From an uncultured Saprospiraceae bacterium (GTDB lineage: Bacteria; Bacteroidota; Bacteroidia; Chitinophagales; Saprospiraceae), in the NCBI GenBank assembly GCA_905480605.1, contig CAJQRD010000034.1:1-64000 (forward strand): 64,000 nucleotides of DNA, in the 5' to 3' direction. The stretch's first letter is position 1. Each line of letters begins with the position of its first letter. The notes under the pieces are model-generated. The model had not been told where the DNA came from and searched no databases. It was given only the letters and a program-made list of their open reading frames with translations. This document shows, piece after piece, positions 42,834-52,940 of this stretch. Both the position numbers and the translations under genes were made by a program.

Positions 42834-43493
42834 CTAAGGTTTTTTCTTCTTTTTACGTTTATAGTCTCCTCTTTTCCAAGCCTTGATGAATTGTGCCCAT
42901 GCAGCTACGTTAAATATATTCTGTGGTTTATATTGACCAGAATACTTGAATTCCTGTACTCTATTTTCCATAGATAAAGCGAATGCTTCAGTTCCGTCGA
43001 CAGCCACAGAATGTTTAAGACGACTTAAAACTTCTTGCGCTAAATTTTCTTCTGCTCTTTGTCTTAATTCATCACTTACATCTAGAGCTAAAAACTCTAT
43101 TTTGTAATGCTCTCTACTCGGCCAAGGGTAGATAACTGCTTCTGGAAGCAAGACATTATCACGACTCATAATTTGGTACCAAGAATAATAATTGGATTCC
43201 AATGTATCTGAAATTTCATGCCTTACTTCAGCAAATCCAACTCTCGTAAATACTATTGTATCTCCAACTTCTGCCACCACTGAAAAGAAACCGTCAATTT
43301 CAGCATACGTACCACGCGAAGTACCAAATACAGAAATTGAAGTGTAGGGGAGAGGTACCATTTCACCAAATTCATCTTGGGTGACTACAACTCCTGAAAA
43401 CTGAATAACTCTGCTACTATCTTGGTCAGCTTGAGCTTTAACAGAATTGCTAAGCATTAAAAACAACCCTAGAAATCCGAAAATTTTATACAT
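42834..43493 (-). CDS. Secreted protein with carboxypeptidase-regulatory-like domain
   Basis: I start this at the ATG at 43493 (MYKIFGFLG). A signal peptide ends near NSVKAQ. Residues 30-100 form a beta-sandwich of the CarboxypepD_reg-like type: IQFSGVVVTQDEFGEMVPLPYTSISVFGTSRGTYAEIDGFFSV. The rest includes YYSWYQIMSRDNVLLPEAVIYPWPSREHYK, a typical linker after this domain in Bacteroidota proteins. It ends in a Lys-rich tail. No TonB-receptor barrel follows, so it is a free-standing protein. Confidence 0.8.
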   Translation of the reverse strand: MYKIFGFLGLFLMLSNSVKAQADQDSSRVIQFSGVVVTQDEFGEMVPLPYTSISVFGTSRGTYAEIDGFFSVVAEVGDTIVFTRVGFAEVRHEISDTLESNYYSWYQIMSRDNVLLPEAVIYPWPSREHYKIEFLALDVSDELRQRAEENLAQEVLSRLKHSVAVDGTEAFALSMENRVQEFKYSGQYKPQNIFNVAAWAQFIKAWKRGDYKRKKKKKP

Positions 43494-43692
43494 ATTACAA
43501 ATTAGCATTAACGTGTTAACTGATAAACGAGTGATAAATTATATAAAAACTTAGTCCTAATTATTATTCCATCATAATAATAGCATGAAACGCTTACAAA
43601 AAGATCCTTTTATTTCTTTTTTAACGGCAATTTAACCCGATTTTGAATTTAGGTACAGATTAATGACTCAATTTACTGTTTTTATACAAAAC

Positions 43693-46110
43693 CTATTCGA
43701 TATTAATACCTAATACAGCTTTTAGAACTTCTTGCATTTTATCAACATAGATGAATTTCATATCCTTGACATACTCTGGTTTTATTTTGATTATATCTTT
43801 TTCGTTTTCTTGACACAAAACAATGGTTTTAAGTCCAGATCTCTTTGCTGCCAGTACTTTTTCTTTAATTCCTCCAACTGGAAGTACTTTTCCTCTTAGA
43901 GTAATTTCACCAGACATGGCTAAACCGTTCTTCACTTTCTTCCCTGTGAAAGCGGAAACGATTGCGCTCATCATGGTAATACCAGCACTTGGGCCATCTT
44001 TAGGTATAGCACCTTGAGGCACGTGGATGTGAATGTCATATAAATCAAAATGTTCAGTGTCTATCCCAATTTTTTCAGCATTTGCTTTGATCAAACTCAA
44101 TGCAGTAGTGGCAGATTCCTTCATTACGTCACCTAAGTTACCTGTCAGCGTCAATTTACCCTTTCCCTTACTTAGACTTGTTTCTATATACAGAATGTCA
44201 CCACCTACTCGTGTCCATGCTAGACCAACCGCGACTCCTGGACTATAAATTTTTGCGTGGCTATCTGGTGGAAATTTATAAGGCCCTAGAATGGCAGTAA
44301 TATCTTCTTCTGTTAAACTGGTGTTGTATTTTTCTTCTAATGCTTTCTTTTTGGCAATGTTCCTCATAACAGCAGCAATCTCTCTGTCTAAACTTCTTAC
44401 ACCCGATTCTCTGGTATATTCACGTGTCAATTTCATCAGTACCTTTTTATTCATCTTTAAATCAGATGCCTTCAAACCGTGAGCTTTCAATTGTTTTGGT
44501 AAAAGATGTTTTTTTGCTATTTCTATTTTTTCTTCTGAAGAATATCCACTTATATGAATAACCTCCATTCTATCTAATAACGCAGGTTGGATCGAATTCA
44601 GTGAATTGGCCGTTGCTATAAACAAAACCTTTGAAAGATCATAATCCAATTCAAGATAGTTGTCGTAGAATGTTGAATTTTGCTCAGGATCTAAAACTTC
44701 AAGCAAAGCGGACGATGGATCACCTCTAAAGTCTTTGCCAATCTTATCTATCTCATCTAAAATAAAAACAGGATTAGATGAGCCAGTTTTTTTAATAGAC
44801 TGTAATATACGGCCCGGCATTGCACCGATGTATGTTTTTCTGTGACCTCTAATTTCACTTTCATCATGTAAACCACCTAAAGACATACGTATAAAGTTAC
44901 GTTTTAATGCTGTGGCAATTGATTTCCCTAGACTTGTTTTACCTACTCCAGGAGGGCCAACCAATAAAATAATAGGTGATTTCATATCACCTTTTAATTT
45001 TAAAACGGCCAAATGTTCAAGAATTCTTTCCTTAACATCTTCTAACCCATGATGATCTTCATCAAGAACTTTCTTTACTGAATTTAAATCAAAATTATCA
45101 TCTGTAAAGTTGTCCCAAGGTAAATCCAGCATCAATTCTAAGTAATTGAGTGTGACTGAATATTCAGCCATTTGAGGATTGATTCTTTGCAGTTTGCTAA
45201 GTTGTTTTTCAAAATGTTTGGCTACGTATTCTGGCCATTTTTTATCCTTAGCTTTTATTTCCAAATCTGATACTTGTTCAGTTACAGGATTTTGTCCAAG
45301 TTCATCTTGGATTGTTTTTAATTGCTGATTTAAGAAATAATCCCTTTGTTGTCTTTCTATATCCCCTCGAACTTTTGATTCAATTTGACCTTTGACTTCA
45401 ACCATCTGAAGTTCAGAATTGATTTTGGCTAAAATTTTATTCGCCTTTTCTGAAATATCATTGATGTTAAGAATTTCTTGTTTTTGTTTAACTTTTGCAT
45501 TAAGGTTTGATGCAATAAAGTTAAGTAAGAAGCCATCGTTAGAAATGTTATTTAACATCATTGCGGCATCTTGTGGAATTTGGGGCGATAGGTCAATAAT
45601 CTTTTTCGCCATATCCTTGATAGAAGATATAGTGGCTTTGAATTCTAAACTGTCATTGGAGTTCATTGGTAGTTGTGCGATTTCACCTTTTAAAAAAGGA
45701 TTATCCTGACTTAAATTTACCAATTGACATCTTTGTCTTCCTTGTAAAATTGCTGTTGTACTGCCATCAGGCATTTTTAAGATCTTGATTATCCGAGCAA
45801 CAGATCCAATTTTATACAATTCGCCCTCTGTCGGATCTTCTATTTGAATGTCTTTCTGAGAAAATACAGCGATTAGTTTATCAGATTCAAAAGCTTCATT
45901 TACTGCTTTTACAGAGCGAGATCTTCCTACAGTAATTGGAATTACAACACCTGGGAAAAGCACTGTGTTTTTCAAAGCAAGAATAGGGAGCTCTGAAGGA
46001 ATATCATCTTTTATGTTTTGATCATTTTCATCATCACTAGCTGAAAATATTGGAATAATTTCGGTTTCATTTGCATCCATCTGATGCGTTATCACTAAGT
46101 TTTTAAACAT
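43693..46110 (-). CDS. lon: ATP-dependent Lon protease
   Basis: This 805-residue protein has all three Lon parts: an N-terminal substrate-binding domain ([19 protein letters not shown]), an AAA module with Walker [16 protein letters not shown] and Walker [11 protein letters not shown], and a C-terminal protease domain with the catalytic Ser in [12 protein letters not shown] and Lys in [14 protein letters not shown]. Length is normal. It degrades misfolded and regulatory proteins. The start could also be the Met ten codons later. It stands alone, with 330 bases upstream. Confidence 0.97.
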   Translation of the reverse strand: MFKNLVITHQMDANETEIIPIFSASDDENDQNIKDDIPSELPILALKNTVLFPGVVIPITVGRSRSVKAVNEAFESDKLIAVFSQKDIQIEDPTEGELYKIGSVARIIKILKMPDGSTTAILQGRQRCQLVNLSQDNPFLKGEIAQLPMNSNDSLEFKATISSIKDMAKKIIDLSPQIPQDAAMMLNNISNDGFLLNFIASNLNAKVKQKQEILNINDISEKANKILAKINSELQMVEVKGQIESKVRGDIERQQRDYFLNQQLKTIQDELGQNPVTEQVSDLEIKAKDKKWPEYVAKHFEKQLSKLQRINPQMAEYSVTLNYLELMLDLPWDNFTDDNFDLNSVKKVLDEDHHGLEDVKERILEHLAVLKLKGDMKSPIILLVGPPGVGKTSLGKSIATALKRNFIRMSLGGLHDESEIRGHRKTYIGAMPGRILQSIKKTGSSNPVFILDEIDKIGKDFRGDPSSALLEVLDPEQNSTFYDNYLELDYDLSKVLFIATANSLNSIQPALLDRMEVIHISGYSSEEKIEIAKKHLLPKQLKAHGLKASDLKMNKKVLMKLTREYTRESGVRSLDREIAAVMRNIAKKKALEEKYNTSLTEEDITAILGPYKFPPDSHAKIYSPGVAVGLAWTRVGGDILYIETSLSKGKGKLTLTGNLGDVMKESATTALSLIKANAEKIGIDTEHFDLYDIHIHVPQGAIPKDGPSAGITMMSAIVSAFTGKKVKNGLAMSGEITLRGKVLPVGGIKEKVLAAKRSGLKTIVLCQENEKDIIKIKPEYVKDMKFIYVDKMQEVLKAVLGINIE

Positions 46111-46440
46111 CTCTACTTTTTCTATTGATTAAGATAGTGTCAATACTTGTACCATTTCATAAATGCTGTATTTATCTGCCATATTGTACGCTATTATAGT
46201 TATTAAGTGTCAAAACGGCAGAAATCACCTAGCAAGTGTGAGATAGATACTTTTCAGTGTCAGAACTCAGTACTATATTCATGTAAATAAGTAACTGTTT
46301 GATTATCAATTGGTTGGAGGAATTGTTGTCATCGCTGCTTGGACATGGCATGTCTTAAGACATGCCATGTCCTTTTTAAACGTTTAACTGACGCTTAATA
46401 CCCTTAAATGTCGGTAAACCGACCTATGTAAATGAGAGCT
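46111..46440. other. 330-base gap upstream of lon, with a palindrome
   Basis: Apart from the palindrome at 46341-46372 I see no gene, RNA or clear -7 box. The region presumably contains the lon promoter. A 12-codon frame beginning TTG at 46324 and running into the palindrome is too short to support. Confidence 0.5.
46341..46377 (+). terminator. 32-bp perfect palindrome with T-run
   Basis: GGACATGGCATGTCTT and AAGACATGCCATGTCC are exact reverse complements, giving 32 self-complementary bases followed by five T. It looks like a rightward intrinsic terminator, but both neighbouring genes run leftward. The heptamer GCATGTC inside it also occurs in the TGCATGTCCT repeats at 30944-31318. Confidence 0.6.
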
Positions 46441-47595
46441 TTAAGTCTGAGCCTTATAGCTCATTTTTCGTGTAACTTTCAGCAATAAGATTATGATGGC
46501 GATAATACTTACATAATGGATGTCTTGGTAGAAAGTACTTCCAATAAGTGTTAATATTAGGCAAGCTATTGCTATGAGATTTGCCCATTTATTTTCTTTA
46601 AACAGTAGAAAAAGGAAAATAGGATTTAACCACATTAAATTGAGATTGTTTTTTGTTGCAATATGGTCTGTGCCGAACCACATAAAGGTTATCAATAGAC
46701 TGCTAACACCAGCTATGAAATACCACAATTTATCGTAATTTCTTATAAGCTTTGAGGTGTTATGGCATCTGTGTTTTACAAATAAATATAACTCAAGAAT
46801 CAAAAGAAGTAAGAATAAATAAAATGGTTTGAAAATTGTTGATTTTTTTCTTGTTCCAATTTGGGATTCATGATCCACTATCAACTTAGAGGAAGCAACC
46901 AATTGCTTATCTCCTAAACTAATTTTACCCATTTGAGAATATAAGAGCTCAGGTAAAAACATCTGATCAGAAAATGTAGATTTTCTATCGGCTAAAGATC
47001 CGACTATTAAATCTACGCCAAAATCTACCCATGGTTGGTGCAGAATATATTTATCCAATAAATTCCTAAAAGTAATATCTGTTTCTTCTTGGATATTTGT
47101 TTCTAAGCTAAGATTATCTAAAATAATATCGCGTGGCCTTGTGGCACAATTGTCGAAGAAAAAATCGTAGTAATATTTTCTGTTTTCTGGTTTGAGATTG
47201 TTATTCAACGCTTGGAATACTTTGTTTTTTTGTGATTCAGTGTAATTAAGTTTTTGTTCAATTACTGATCTTTTTTCTAAATTGTACTTGTAGTAGAAAC
47301 TATCGAAATTTTCTGTGTCTACCCAATACAATAACTTACCTCTAAGGAATTTTCTTAAAAAGCCAGGTTCATTAAAGCTGAACATACCATAATTAAATAT
47401 ATGGTCTATTTTGTTTTCTTTATCGACAACTCTGATTCCGGTATGTCCCCAAGTATTGAATATTTCATCTCCTGGTCGGCAAGTGATTAATGAGATGTAG
47501 GCATCTTCAGATAACTGCGCAGAAACATTTTGTATTAGACTTAGAGAAGCTAATAAAATATAGAATACGATAGTAAGTCTAAAATGGTGAATCAT
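46441..47595 (-). CDS. DUF4105-domain membrane protein
   Basis: This 384-residue protein has an N-terminal signal segment (ending VSAQ). The DUF4105 domain (about 30-190) has YISLITCRPGDEIFNTWGHTGIRVVD, IFNYGMFSF, and FFDNCATRPRD with a conserved Cys, resembling a papain-like or NlpC-related active site. Four or five membrane helices follow from about residue 255. The family is common in Bacteroidota and of unknown function, but the Cys, His and Asn positions suggest hydrolysis. Topology places the domain in the periplasm. Confidence 0.88.
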   Translation of the reverse strand: MIHHFRLTIVFYILLASLSLIQNVSAQLSEDAYISLITCRPGDEIFNTWGHTGIRVVDKENKIDHIFNYGMFSFNEPGFLRKFLRGKLLYWVDTENFDSFYYKYNLEKRSVIEQKLNYTESQKNKVFQALNNNLKPENRKYYYDFFFDNCATRPRDIILDNLSLETNIQEETDITFRNLLDKYILHQPWVDFGVDLIVGSLADRKSTFSDQMFLPELLYSQMGKISLGDKQLVASSKLIVDHESQIGTRKKSTIFKPFYLFLLLLILELYLFVKHRCHNTSKLIRNYDKLWYFIAGVSSLLITFMWFGTDHIATKNNLNLMWLNPIFLFLLFKENKWANLIAIACLILTLIGSTFYQDIHYVSIIAIIILLLKVTRKMSYKAQT

Positions 47596-47818
47596 ATAAT
47601 TTAATATTCTGAACGTAATTTAAACATTTCTATTGTGATTATTCATTCCTAGATATTGATTGAAGCCACTCACTATTCATTAATAGTGAAGTTTAGTAAT
47701 GCAAGTGATTAGATGTAATCGAGTCTTCTTGTTTAATTTGTTGAATTAGTATATTTTTTTTTAAATTAGAAGATCAGATTTTCTCAAACTGAATTGCCTT
47801 TACTTTAGAAAACGAAAG

Positions 47819-48556
47819 ATGAATACACCACAACTAACAATTGTCTTTTTTGTATTGTTAATATCCCAAAGTTGCAGACCACTTTATGTGCCAAATATTC
47901 ATAATGTTCCTTTATTAAAGGAAAAAAAAGATGTGAGTATCACATTGAGTCCAAATGATTTACAGGGTGCTTATGCAGTCTCTGATAATATTGGAATCAT
48001 GCTAAACCTTTATAGAAACAATGTTAACCAGGCATTTGATTTTGAAGAGGATGTGTCTCGATCTTTTTGTGATTTTGGAGTTGGGTATTTTAAGGAATTT
48101 GGAAAATTTGGTGTATTTGAAATATATGGAGGATACGGAATTGGTGGATTAAAATTTGAAGAAAGTGGAGGTGCTCGTAATTATTATTCAGCAAGTACTT
48201 CAAAGTTTTTTGTGCAACCTAATCTTGCTTTTTCTTACAAAATAGTAGACTTTGTTTTTTCAACAAGGCTTGTTAGTTTGAATTTAAATAATCCCGATCT
48301 AACGAGATACGGAGGACGTAATGTTTTTGAAACTGATTTGTCGGAAGTACATGAATATAGCCATCAATTTATAGAACCAGGAGTTACCTTAAAGATAGGT
48401 TGGAAACAAGTAAAAGTTTTTTGGCAGACAATTTTAACTATACCACTACAAGAGAAAAATAATATTGTTGAATCAGTTCCTATGATGTATTTAGGTGTTC
48501 ATCTCAATTTCTCAAAAAGATTAAAAGATGATATACCTAAGCGATTGATAGATTAA
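47819..48556 (+). CDS. Lipid-anchored or outer-membrane beta-barrel protein
   Basis: This 245-residue protein has a signal peptide ending in LLISQSC, a plausible lipobox (Cys19), then RPLYVPNIHNVPLL. Beta strands with alternating aromatic residues follow (ITLSPNDLQGAYAVSDNIGIMLN, FCDFGVGYFKEFG, FEIYGGYGIGGL), ending LGVHLNFSKR. The SCRPLYVPN opening is found on barrel-like proteins in Bacteroidota. Function unknown. It converges with metG with a 30-base gap. Confidence 0.75.
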   Translation: MNTPQLTIVFFVLLISQSCRPLYVPNIHNVPLLKEKKDVSITLSPNDLQGAYAVSDNIGIMLNLYRNNVNQAFDFEEDVSRSFCDFGVGYFKEFGKFGVFEIYGGYGIGGLKFEESGGARNYYSASTSKFFVQPNLAFSYKIVDFVFSTRLVSLNLNNPDLTRYGGRNVFETDLSEVHEYSHQFIEPGVTLKIGWKQVKVFWQTILTIPLQEKNNIVESVPMMYLGVHLNFSKRLKDDIPKRLID

Positions 48557-48586
48557 AAGAATTTTTTAATTATAATCTTACTCTAA

Positions 48587-50725
48587 TTATGATATGGTAG
48601 TACCATTTTCGCAACCATTTTGTGGTTCGATAAACATAAGAGTGCCGTCTGAATTTTCTCCCATTAAGATCATGCCTTGAGATTCAACACCTCTGATCTT
48701 TCGTGGGGCTAAATTAGCTAGCAAAGTCACTTTTTGTCCTATAATATCTTCCGGGTCAAAATCTTTGGCTATACCAGAAACAACAGTTCTTTTTTCAAAA
48801 CCTAGATCTATAGTTAACTGAAGTAATTTATCAGCTTTCTTAACTTTTTGAGCTTCAATGATTGTTGCAGAACGAAGATCCATTTTTTGGAAATCCTCAA
48901 AATTAATCGTTGGTTTTATATCTGTTGTACTAGTTTCTACCTCTGTGGCAACTGCTTTGGTAGCCATCAACTTGTCAACTTGTTTAGCAATCACATCATC
49001 ATCAATTCTTGAAAACAAATGTGTCGGTTCTGCAATTTTGTGACCCGCTTTTACTGGTAGTTCTCCTTCAGCAAGCATATTACATATGTCAAGCAATTCT
49101 CCTTCTTCTTTTATTGCATCAAGGTTAAGTAAGTTTCTTAATTTGTCTGAAGTAAAAGGTAAGAAAGGTCTCATTACAACACTCATCACTGCAAGATATT
49201 GTATCAGTAAGTTCATTACAACTTTTACAGGTTCTTCATCTACTTTGATCGTTTTCCAAGGTTCATTAAACTGTAACAATTGATTTCCTTGACTGCTAAT
49301 TTCCATCAATTTGCTTAACCCACCTCTAAAATCAAAGGCTCTCATACAAGCACAAAGAGCGTCAATATTATCAAACAATCTCAGTATTTCCCCGTCATGA
49401 TATGTCAACTCGTCTTCATCATCACAACCTACAATATCTATGTCTTCATCAAACTCTGGTACTACACCATCGTAATATTTATTAATAAGAACTACAACTC
49501 TATTTACAAAATTGGCAAAATTATTAACGAGTTCATTGTTGTTAGCATCTTGGAATGACTTCCAAGTGAACTCGCTGTCTTTTAATTCTGGCATATTTTT
49601 GATCATGCAATATCTCAACTCATCTTCTCTTCCTCCAAATTCCTCAAGATATTCATGTACCCAAACAGCCCAATTTCTAGATGTTGATATTTTATCTCCT
49701 TCCAGATTCATAAATTGATTGGCTGGTACATTCATTGGCAACTGATATCCACCATGTGCTTTCAAAATAGAAGGAAATATAATACAATGAAACACAATGT
49801 TGTCTTTGCCTATAAAATGAACAATGGCAGAATCATCATCTTTCCAATATGTTTCCCAATCTTTACCATTGATTTCAGCCCATTTTTTAGTAGCAGAGAT
49901 ATAACCAATTGGTGCATCAAGCCACACATAAAGTTTTTTACCTAATGAGCCAGGAATTTCTTGTGGAACATCTACACCCCAGTTTAGATCTCTCGTCATT
50001 GATCTTGGCAGTAACCCACTCTCTATCCATGAGTTGCATTGTCCCAATACGTGTTTTTTCCAATCTTCCGGATAGTGTAATTTATAACCATCAACTTCAC
50101 CGGTATTGATCCATTCTTTTAACCAGTCTTCGTATTTATCGAGTGGTAAGAACCAATGAGATGTTTTCTTTAGTTCTGGCTTTTCACCAGTAATTGTACT
50201 GACAGGATCGATTAATTCTGTTGGGCTAAGTGCACTTCCACAATTTTCACATTGATCTCCGTAAGCATTATCATAATTACACTTTGGGCAAGTACCCTTA
50301 ATATATCGGTCTGCTAAAAATTGTTCTGCTTTACTATCATAGAATTGTTCAGATTCCTTTTCAATAAACTCTCCTTTGTTGTAAAGAGTTCTGAAAAATT
50401 CCTGAGATGTTTCATGATGATGAGGGGCAGTTGTTCTATCGTAATAATCAAATGATACACCCATTTTCTCAAATGTATCTTTAAACTGCTCATGATATTG
50501 ATCAACAATTTCTTGAGGTTCTTTATTTTCCTTTAACGCTTTGATTGTAATGGCTGCACCATGTTCATCAGATCCACAGACAAAGACAACATCTTTACCA
50601 TAAAGTCTTAAAAACCTTGCATATACATCAGAAGATAAATATGCTCCTGCAAGATGACCTATATGTAATGGTCCATTCGCATAGGGTAGGGCAGCTGTGA
50701 TTAAATACCTTTTATATTGTTTCAT
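48587..50725 (-). CDS. metG: Methionyl-tRNA synthetase
   Basis: This 712-residue class I synthetase has HIGH as PLHIGHLAG (21-24) and the KMSKS loop as KISTSR near residue 344. A zinc knuckle is formed by CPKC and CENC near residue 150. After the anticodon domain there is a C-terminal tRNA-binding (EMAP-like) domain, seen in MDLRSATIIEAQKVKKADKLLQLTIDLG and ANLAPRKIRGVESQGMIL. Length is normal for the form with the fused domain. It charges tRNA-Met and initiator tRNA. Confidence 0.97.
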   Translation of the reverse strand: MKQYKRYLITAALPYANGPLHIGHLAGAYLSSDVYARFLRLYGKDVVFVCGSDEHGAAITIKALKENKEPQEIVDQYHEQFKDTFEKMGVSFDYYDRTTAPHHHETSQEFFRTLYNKGEFIEKESEQFYDSKAEQFLADRYIKGTCPKCNYDNAYGDQCENCGSALSPTELIDPVSTITGEKPELKKTSHWFLPLDKYEDWLKEWINTGEVDGYKLHYPEDWKKHVLGQCNSWIESGLLPRSMTRDLNWGVDVPQEIPGSLGKKLYVWLDAPIGYISATKKWAEINGKDWETYWKDDDSAIVHFIGKDNIVFHCIIFPSILKAHGGYQLPMNVPANQFMNLEGDKISTSRNWAVWVHEYLEEFGGREDELRYCMIKNMPELKDSEFTWKSFQDANNNELVNNFANFVNRVVVLINKYYDGVVPEFDEDIDIVGCDDEDELTYHDGEILRLFDNIDALCACMRAFDFRGGLSKLMEISSQGNQLLQFNEPWKTIKVDEEPVKVVMNLLIQYLAVMSVVMRPFLPFTSDKLRNLLNLDAIKEEGELLDICNMLAEGELPVKAGHKIAEPTHLFSRIDDDVIAKQVDKLMATKAVATEVETSTTDIKPTINFEDFQKMDLRSATIIEAQKVKKADKLLQLTIDLGFEKRTVVSGIAKDFDPEDIIGQKVTLLANLAPRKIRGVESQGMILMGENSDGTLMFIEPQNGCENGTTIS

Positions 50726-50913
50726 TAATTATTACAGTGATAGTTGGTTTTATAATCACAAGGATTAATAATAATTTTATGAGCGTCCCTTAAATTCAGT
50801 AATCTCGTTTTACAAAAAGGTAATGGGTATTGTTAGCGAAGATATTGTTTAAATTCAATATTCTTACCTTTATTTGGAAAAAATATATATAAGTTTTTAT
50901 AATTTGTTTCTTT

Positions 50914-51444
50914 ATGATGTTTTTAGATGAAATTAAGTGTCTTTTAGAGGAAGACCACTCGAGAAAACAAACCAACACTATCGTAAATTTTGTTGGTGAT
51001 GATAAGAAGAAGATGAAAGCTTTGATGTCATTCTTTTTAGATAATAAATGGGAGTGGAGATTTAATCAATGGGCGGCATGGCCTGTTGGATATATCGGAA
51101 GAAAATATCCAAAATTAATTATACCATATTTTGAAGACCTGATAAGGGTTATGGACAACCCAAGCCATAATGCAGTACTTCGCAATACGATTAGAATTTT
51201 AGAAGATATAGAGGTGCCAGAAAAATATGAAGGTGAGATATATCAAAGATGTTTTGTTTTTCTGAATGATCCAGATCAACCAATTGCTATCAGATGCTTT
51301 TCTATGTCAGTGGTTTTTAATATTGCAAAGAAATACCCTGACCTCAAAAATGAATTGATTGCCTCTTTAGAATTGCATATGCCTTATGGCTCGGCAGGAT
51401 TTAAAAGTCGCGGAAATAAGATCTTGAATTATCTTAGTAAGTAG
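50914..51444 (+). CDS. HEAT-like repeat protein, unknown function
   Basis: This 176-residue cytoplasmic protein has helical pairs reminiscent of HEAT repeats: FNQWAAWPVGYIGRKYPKLIIPYFEDLIRVM, AVLRNTIRILEDIEVP, IAIRCFSMSVVFNIAKKYPDLKNELIASLE. Similar short proteins occur in many Bacteroidota, usually unannotated. A protein-protein interaction role is likely. It is divergent from metG and convergent with a hydrolase, so it is probably expressed on its own. Confidence 0.75.
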   Translation: MMFLDEIKCLLEEDHSRKQTNTIVNFVGDDKKKMKALMSFFLDNKWEWRFNQWAAWPVGYIGRKYPKLIIPYFEDLIRVMDNPSHNAVLRNTIRILEDIEVPEKYEGEIYQRCFVFLNDPDQPIAIRCFSMSVVFNIAKKYPDLKNELIASLELHMPYGSAGFKSRGNKILNYLSK

Positions 51445-51517
51445 TAATGACCTAATTATTTTATATTTTTAATTCATATTAATCATTAGAATACGGTAAA
51501 TCTATAATCCATAATCA

Positions 51518-52357
51518 TTAATCCTTAATTCTGCCTTCCATCCATTTCCCAAAATTATCACGGACAACTTCAAAATCAAGGTCTCTTGTTATCTCATGTT
51601 TATATCCATCTAACGGAATGAATGTTTTATCAGTTGATTGTGAATTGTCATACAAACATTGACTTCCTTGGAATTCTGCCAATTGATCAATAGTACCATG
51701 TTGTATTATGAAAGGATCTTTGAATGTATTGAAGAATGGTTTAATACTCTTCATTTGTTTGAGTAGTGATGCGCCTGTTTTGGCGTAGATACCGTCATGA
51801 TAATTGAGAGGGTCATTTATGTAGGATTGCTGCTCTTTAGGATCTCTTGAAATCTCCTTAGCATCTATCTTTACAGTTTTTAGTTTAGGAGCGAAAATAG
51901 CAACTATCCCTGCTATCTTTTGAAGTAACGGTGCTGTATCTTTATTGGGCATTAAAAATGGAGATGAAAAAGCACATCCTAAGTAGTTGGGTTTTCTATC
52001 CTTGGAATTTAGTAAAAAACTTAATAAGACCAATCCTCCCATACTGTGGGACATTAAATAGAATGGTCTTTTTTTACCATAATCAAAATGTTGTAAGAAT
52101 TCACCAAATTCATTTATATACATATCGAAATCATCGATATACGCTCTGATTTTTCCATCAGATTCGCCATGTGTTCTTTGGTCGTAGGCATAAAAGTTAT
52201 AACCAAGAGAATTAAAATACTGAGCTTCAGCAAAGTATCTTTTTGAGTGTTCCCCAAATCCATGTACGAAAAATATATCTGCTTTGGCATTGTCGATTAA
52301 CCAAGTATTGGTTCTAAGTTGTATTCCTTTAGAGCTTTTAAAAAAATCAGACACCAT
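51518..52357 (-). CDS. Alpha/beta hydrolase, monoacylglycerol-lipase-like
   Basis: This 279-residue protein is a serine hydrolase. The nucleophile elbow is SHSMGG, the oxyanion region FFVHGFGEHSKRY is typical of monoacylglycerol lipases and lysophospholipases, the acid is in IQHGTIDQLA and the His in GYKHEIT. FYAYDQRTHGESDG fits the family. It is the last gene of the six-gene minus-strand operon starting at 56115 and follows gmhA with one base between. It probably acts on lipids or esters; the substrate is not predictable. Confidence 0.9.
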   Translation of the reverse strand: MVSDFFKSSKGIQLRTNTWLIDNAKADIFFVHGFGEHSKRYFAEAQYFNSLGYNFYAYDQRTHGESDGKIRAYIDDFDMYINEFGEFLQHFDYGKKRPFYLMSHSMGGLVLLSFLLNSKDRKPNYLGCAFSSPFLMPNKDTAPLLQKIAGIVAIFAPKLKTVKIDAKEISRDPKEQQSYINDPLNYHDGIYAKTGASLLKQMKSIKPFFNTFKDPFIIQHGTIDQLAEFQGSQCLYDNSQSTDKTFIPLDGYKHEITRDLDFEVVRDNFGKWMEGRIKD

Positions 52358-52358
52358 G

Positions 52359-52940
52359 TTATTGATTTTGAAAGATTCGTTTTTCTACTTCTTCGCAGAT
52401 TATATGGCCAAGAACCATATAGGCTTCTTGGATTCTTGGAGTATTTGTTGATGGAATCGAAATGGTTATATTGGAAATTAACTCCATTTCTGATGTATTG
52501 CTTCCACATATAGAAATGACAATGACGCCCATGTTTTTAGCTTTCTCAATAGCTTTGATTACATTTCTTGAAGTTCCAGATGTGCTGATTGCAATAAGAA
52601 TATCTCCAGTATAAGCCTTGGCTTGCAGAATTCTAGCATAGGCGTCTTCAAAACTGTAGTCGTTAGAGATTGCTGTTAGAGCAGCACTGTTGACATGTAG
52701 AGCCTCAGCATTTAGTGGATCCCTTTCTAACTTGAATCGTCCACTTAATTCACCTGCTAGGTGTTCCGCATCTGCAGCACTTCCCCCATTTCCGCAAAGT
52801 AGAATTTTATGATTTTGTTTGTAGCATTTTACAATTGCTTCGATTGTAGATTCTACCTTTTTCTGAATCGCAATATTATGCAGGATAGAATTCAAACATT
52901 TTAAATGTTCATTTATAATAGAATCAAATTGAGTAGCCAT
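52359..52940 (-). CDS. gmhA: Sedoheptulose 7-phosphate isomerase (SIS domain)
   Basis: This 193-residue SIS-domain protein has ILLCGNGGSAADAEHLAGELSGRF, the sugar-phosphate loop ISTSGTSRNVIKAIEKAK and a late QEAYMVLGHIICEEVE with conserved His and Glu. This is the GmhA pattern: it makes D-glycero-D-manno-heptose 7-phosphate for the lipopolysaccharide core. Its start overlaps the end of a glycosyltransferase gene by 17 bases, which strengthens an envelope-sugar role. Confidence 0.92.
   Translation of the reverse strand: MATQFDSIINEHLKCLNSILHNIAIQKKVESTIEAIVKCYKQNHKILLCGNGGSAADAEHLAGELSGRFKLERDPLNAEALHVNSAALTAISNDYSFEDAYARILQAKAYTGDILIAISTSGTSRNVIKAIEKAKNMGVIVISICGSNTSEMELISNITISIPSTNTPRIQEAYMVLGHIICEEVEKRIFQNQ

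Noticed and set aside
3013-46324. Shared 15-mer TTGGTTGGAGGAATT at 3013 and 46310
   Set aside because: A single 15-base match between two sites is expected by chance in an AT-rich 64-kb window; neither site lies before a gene.
46324-46356. 12-codon leader-peptide-like frame before the palindrome
   Set aside because: It depends on a TTG start and a Shine-Dalgarno sequence, which Bacteroidota do not normally use; no downstream plus-strand gene.
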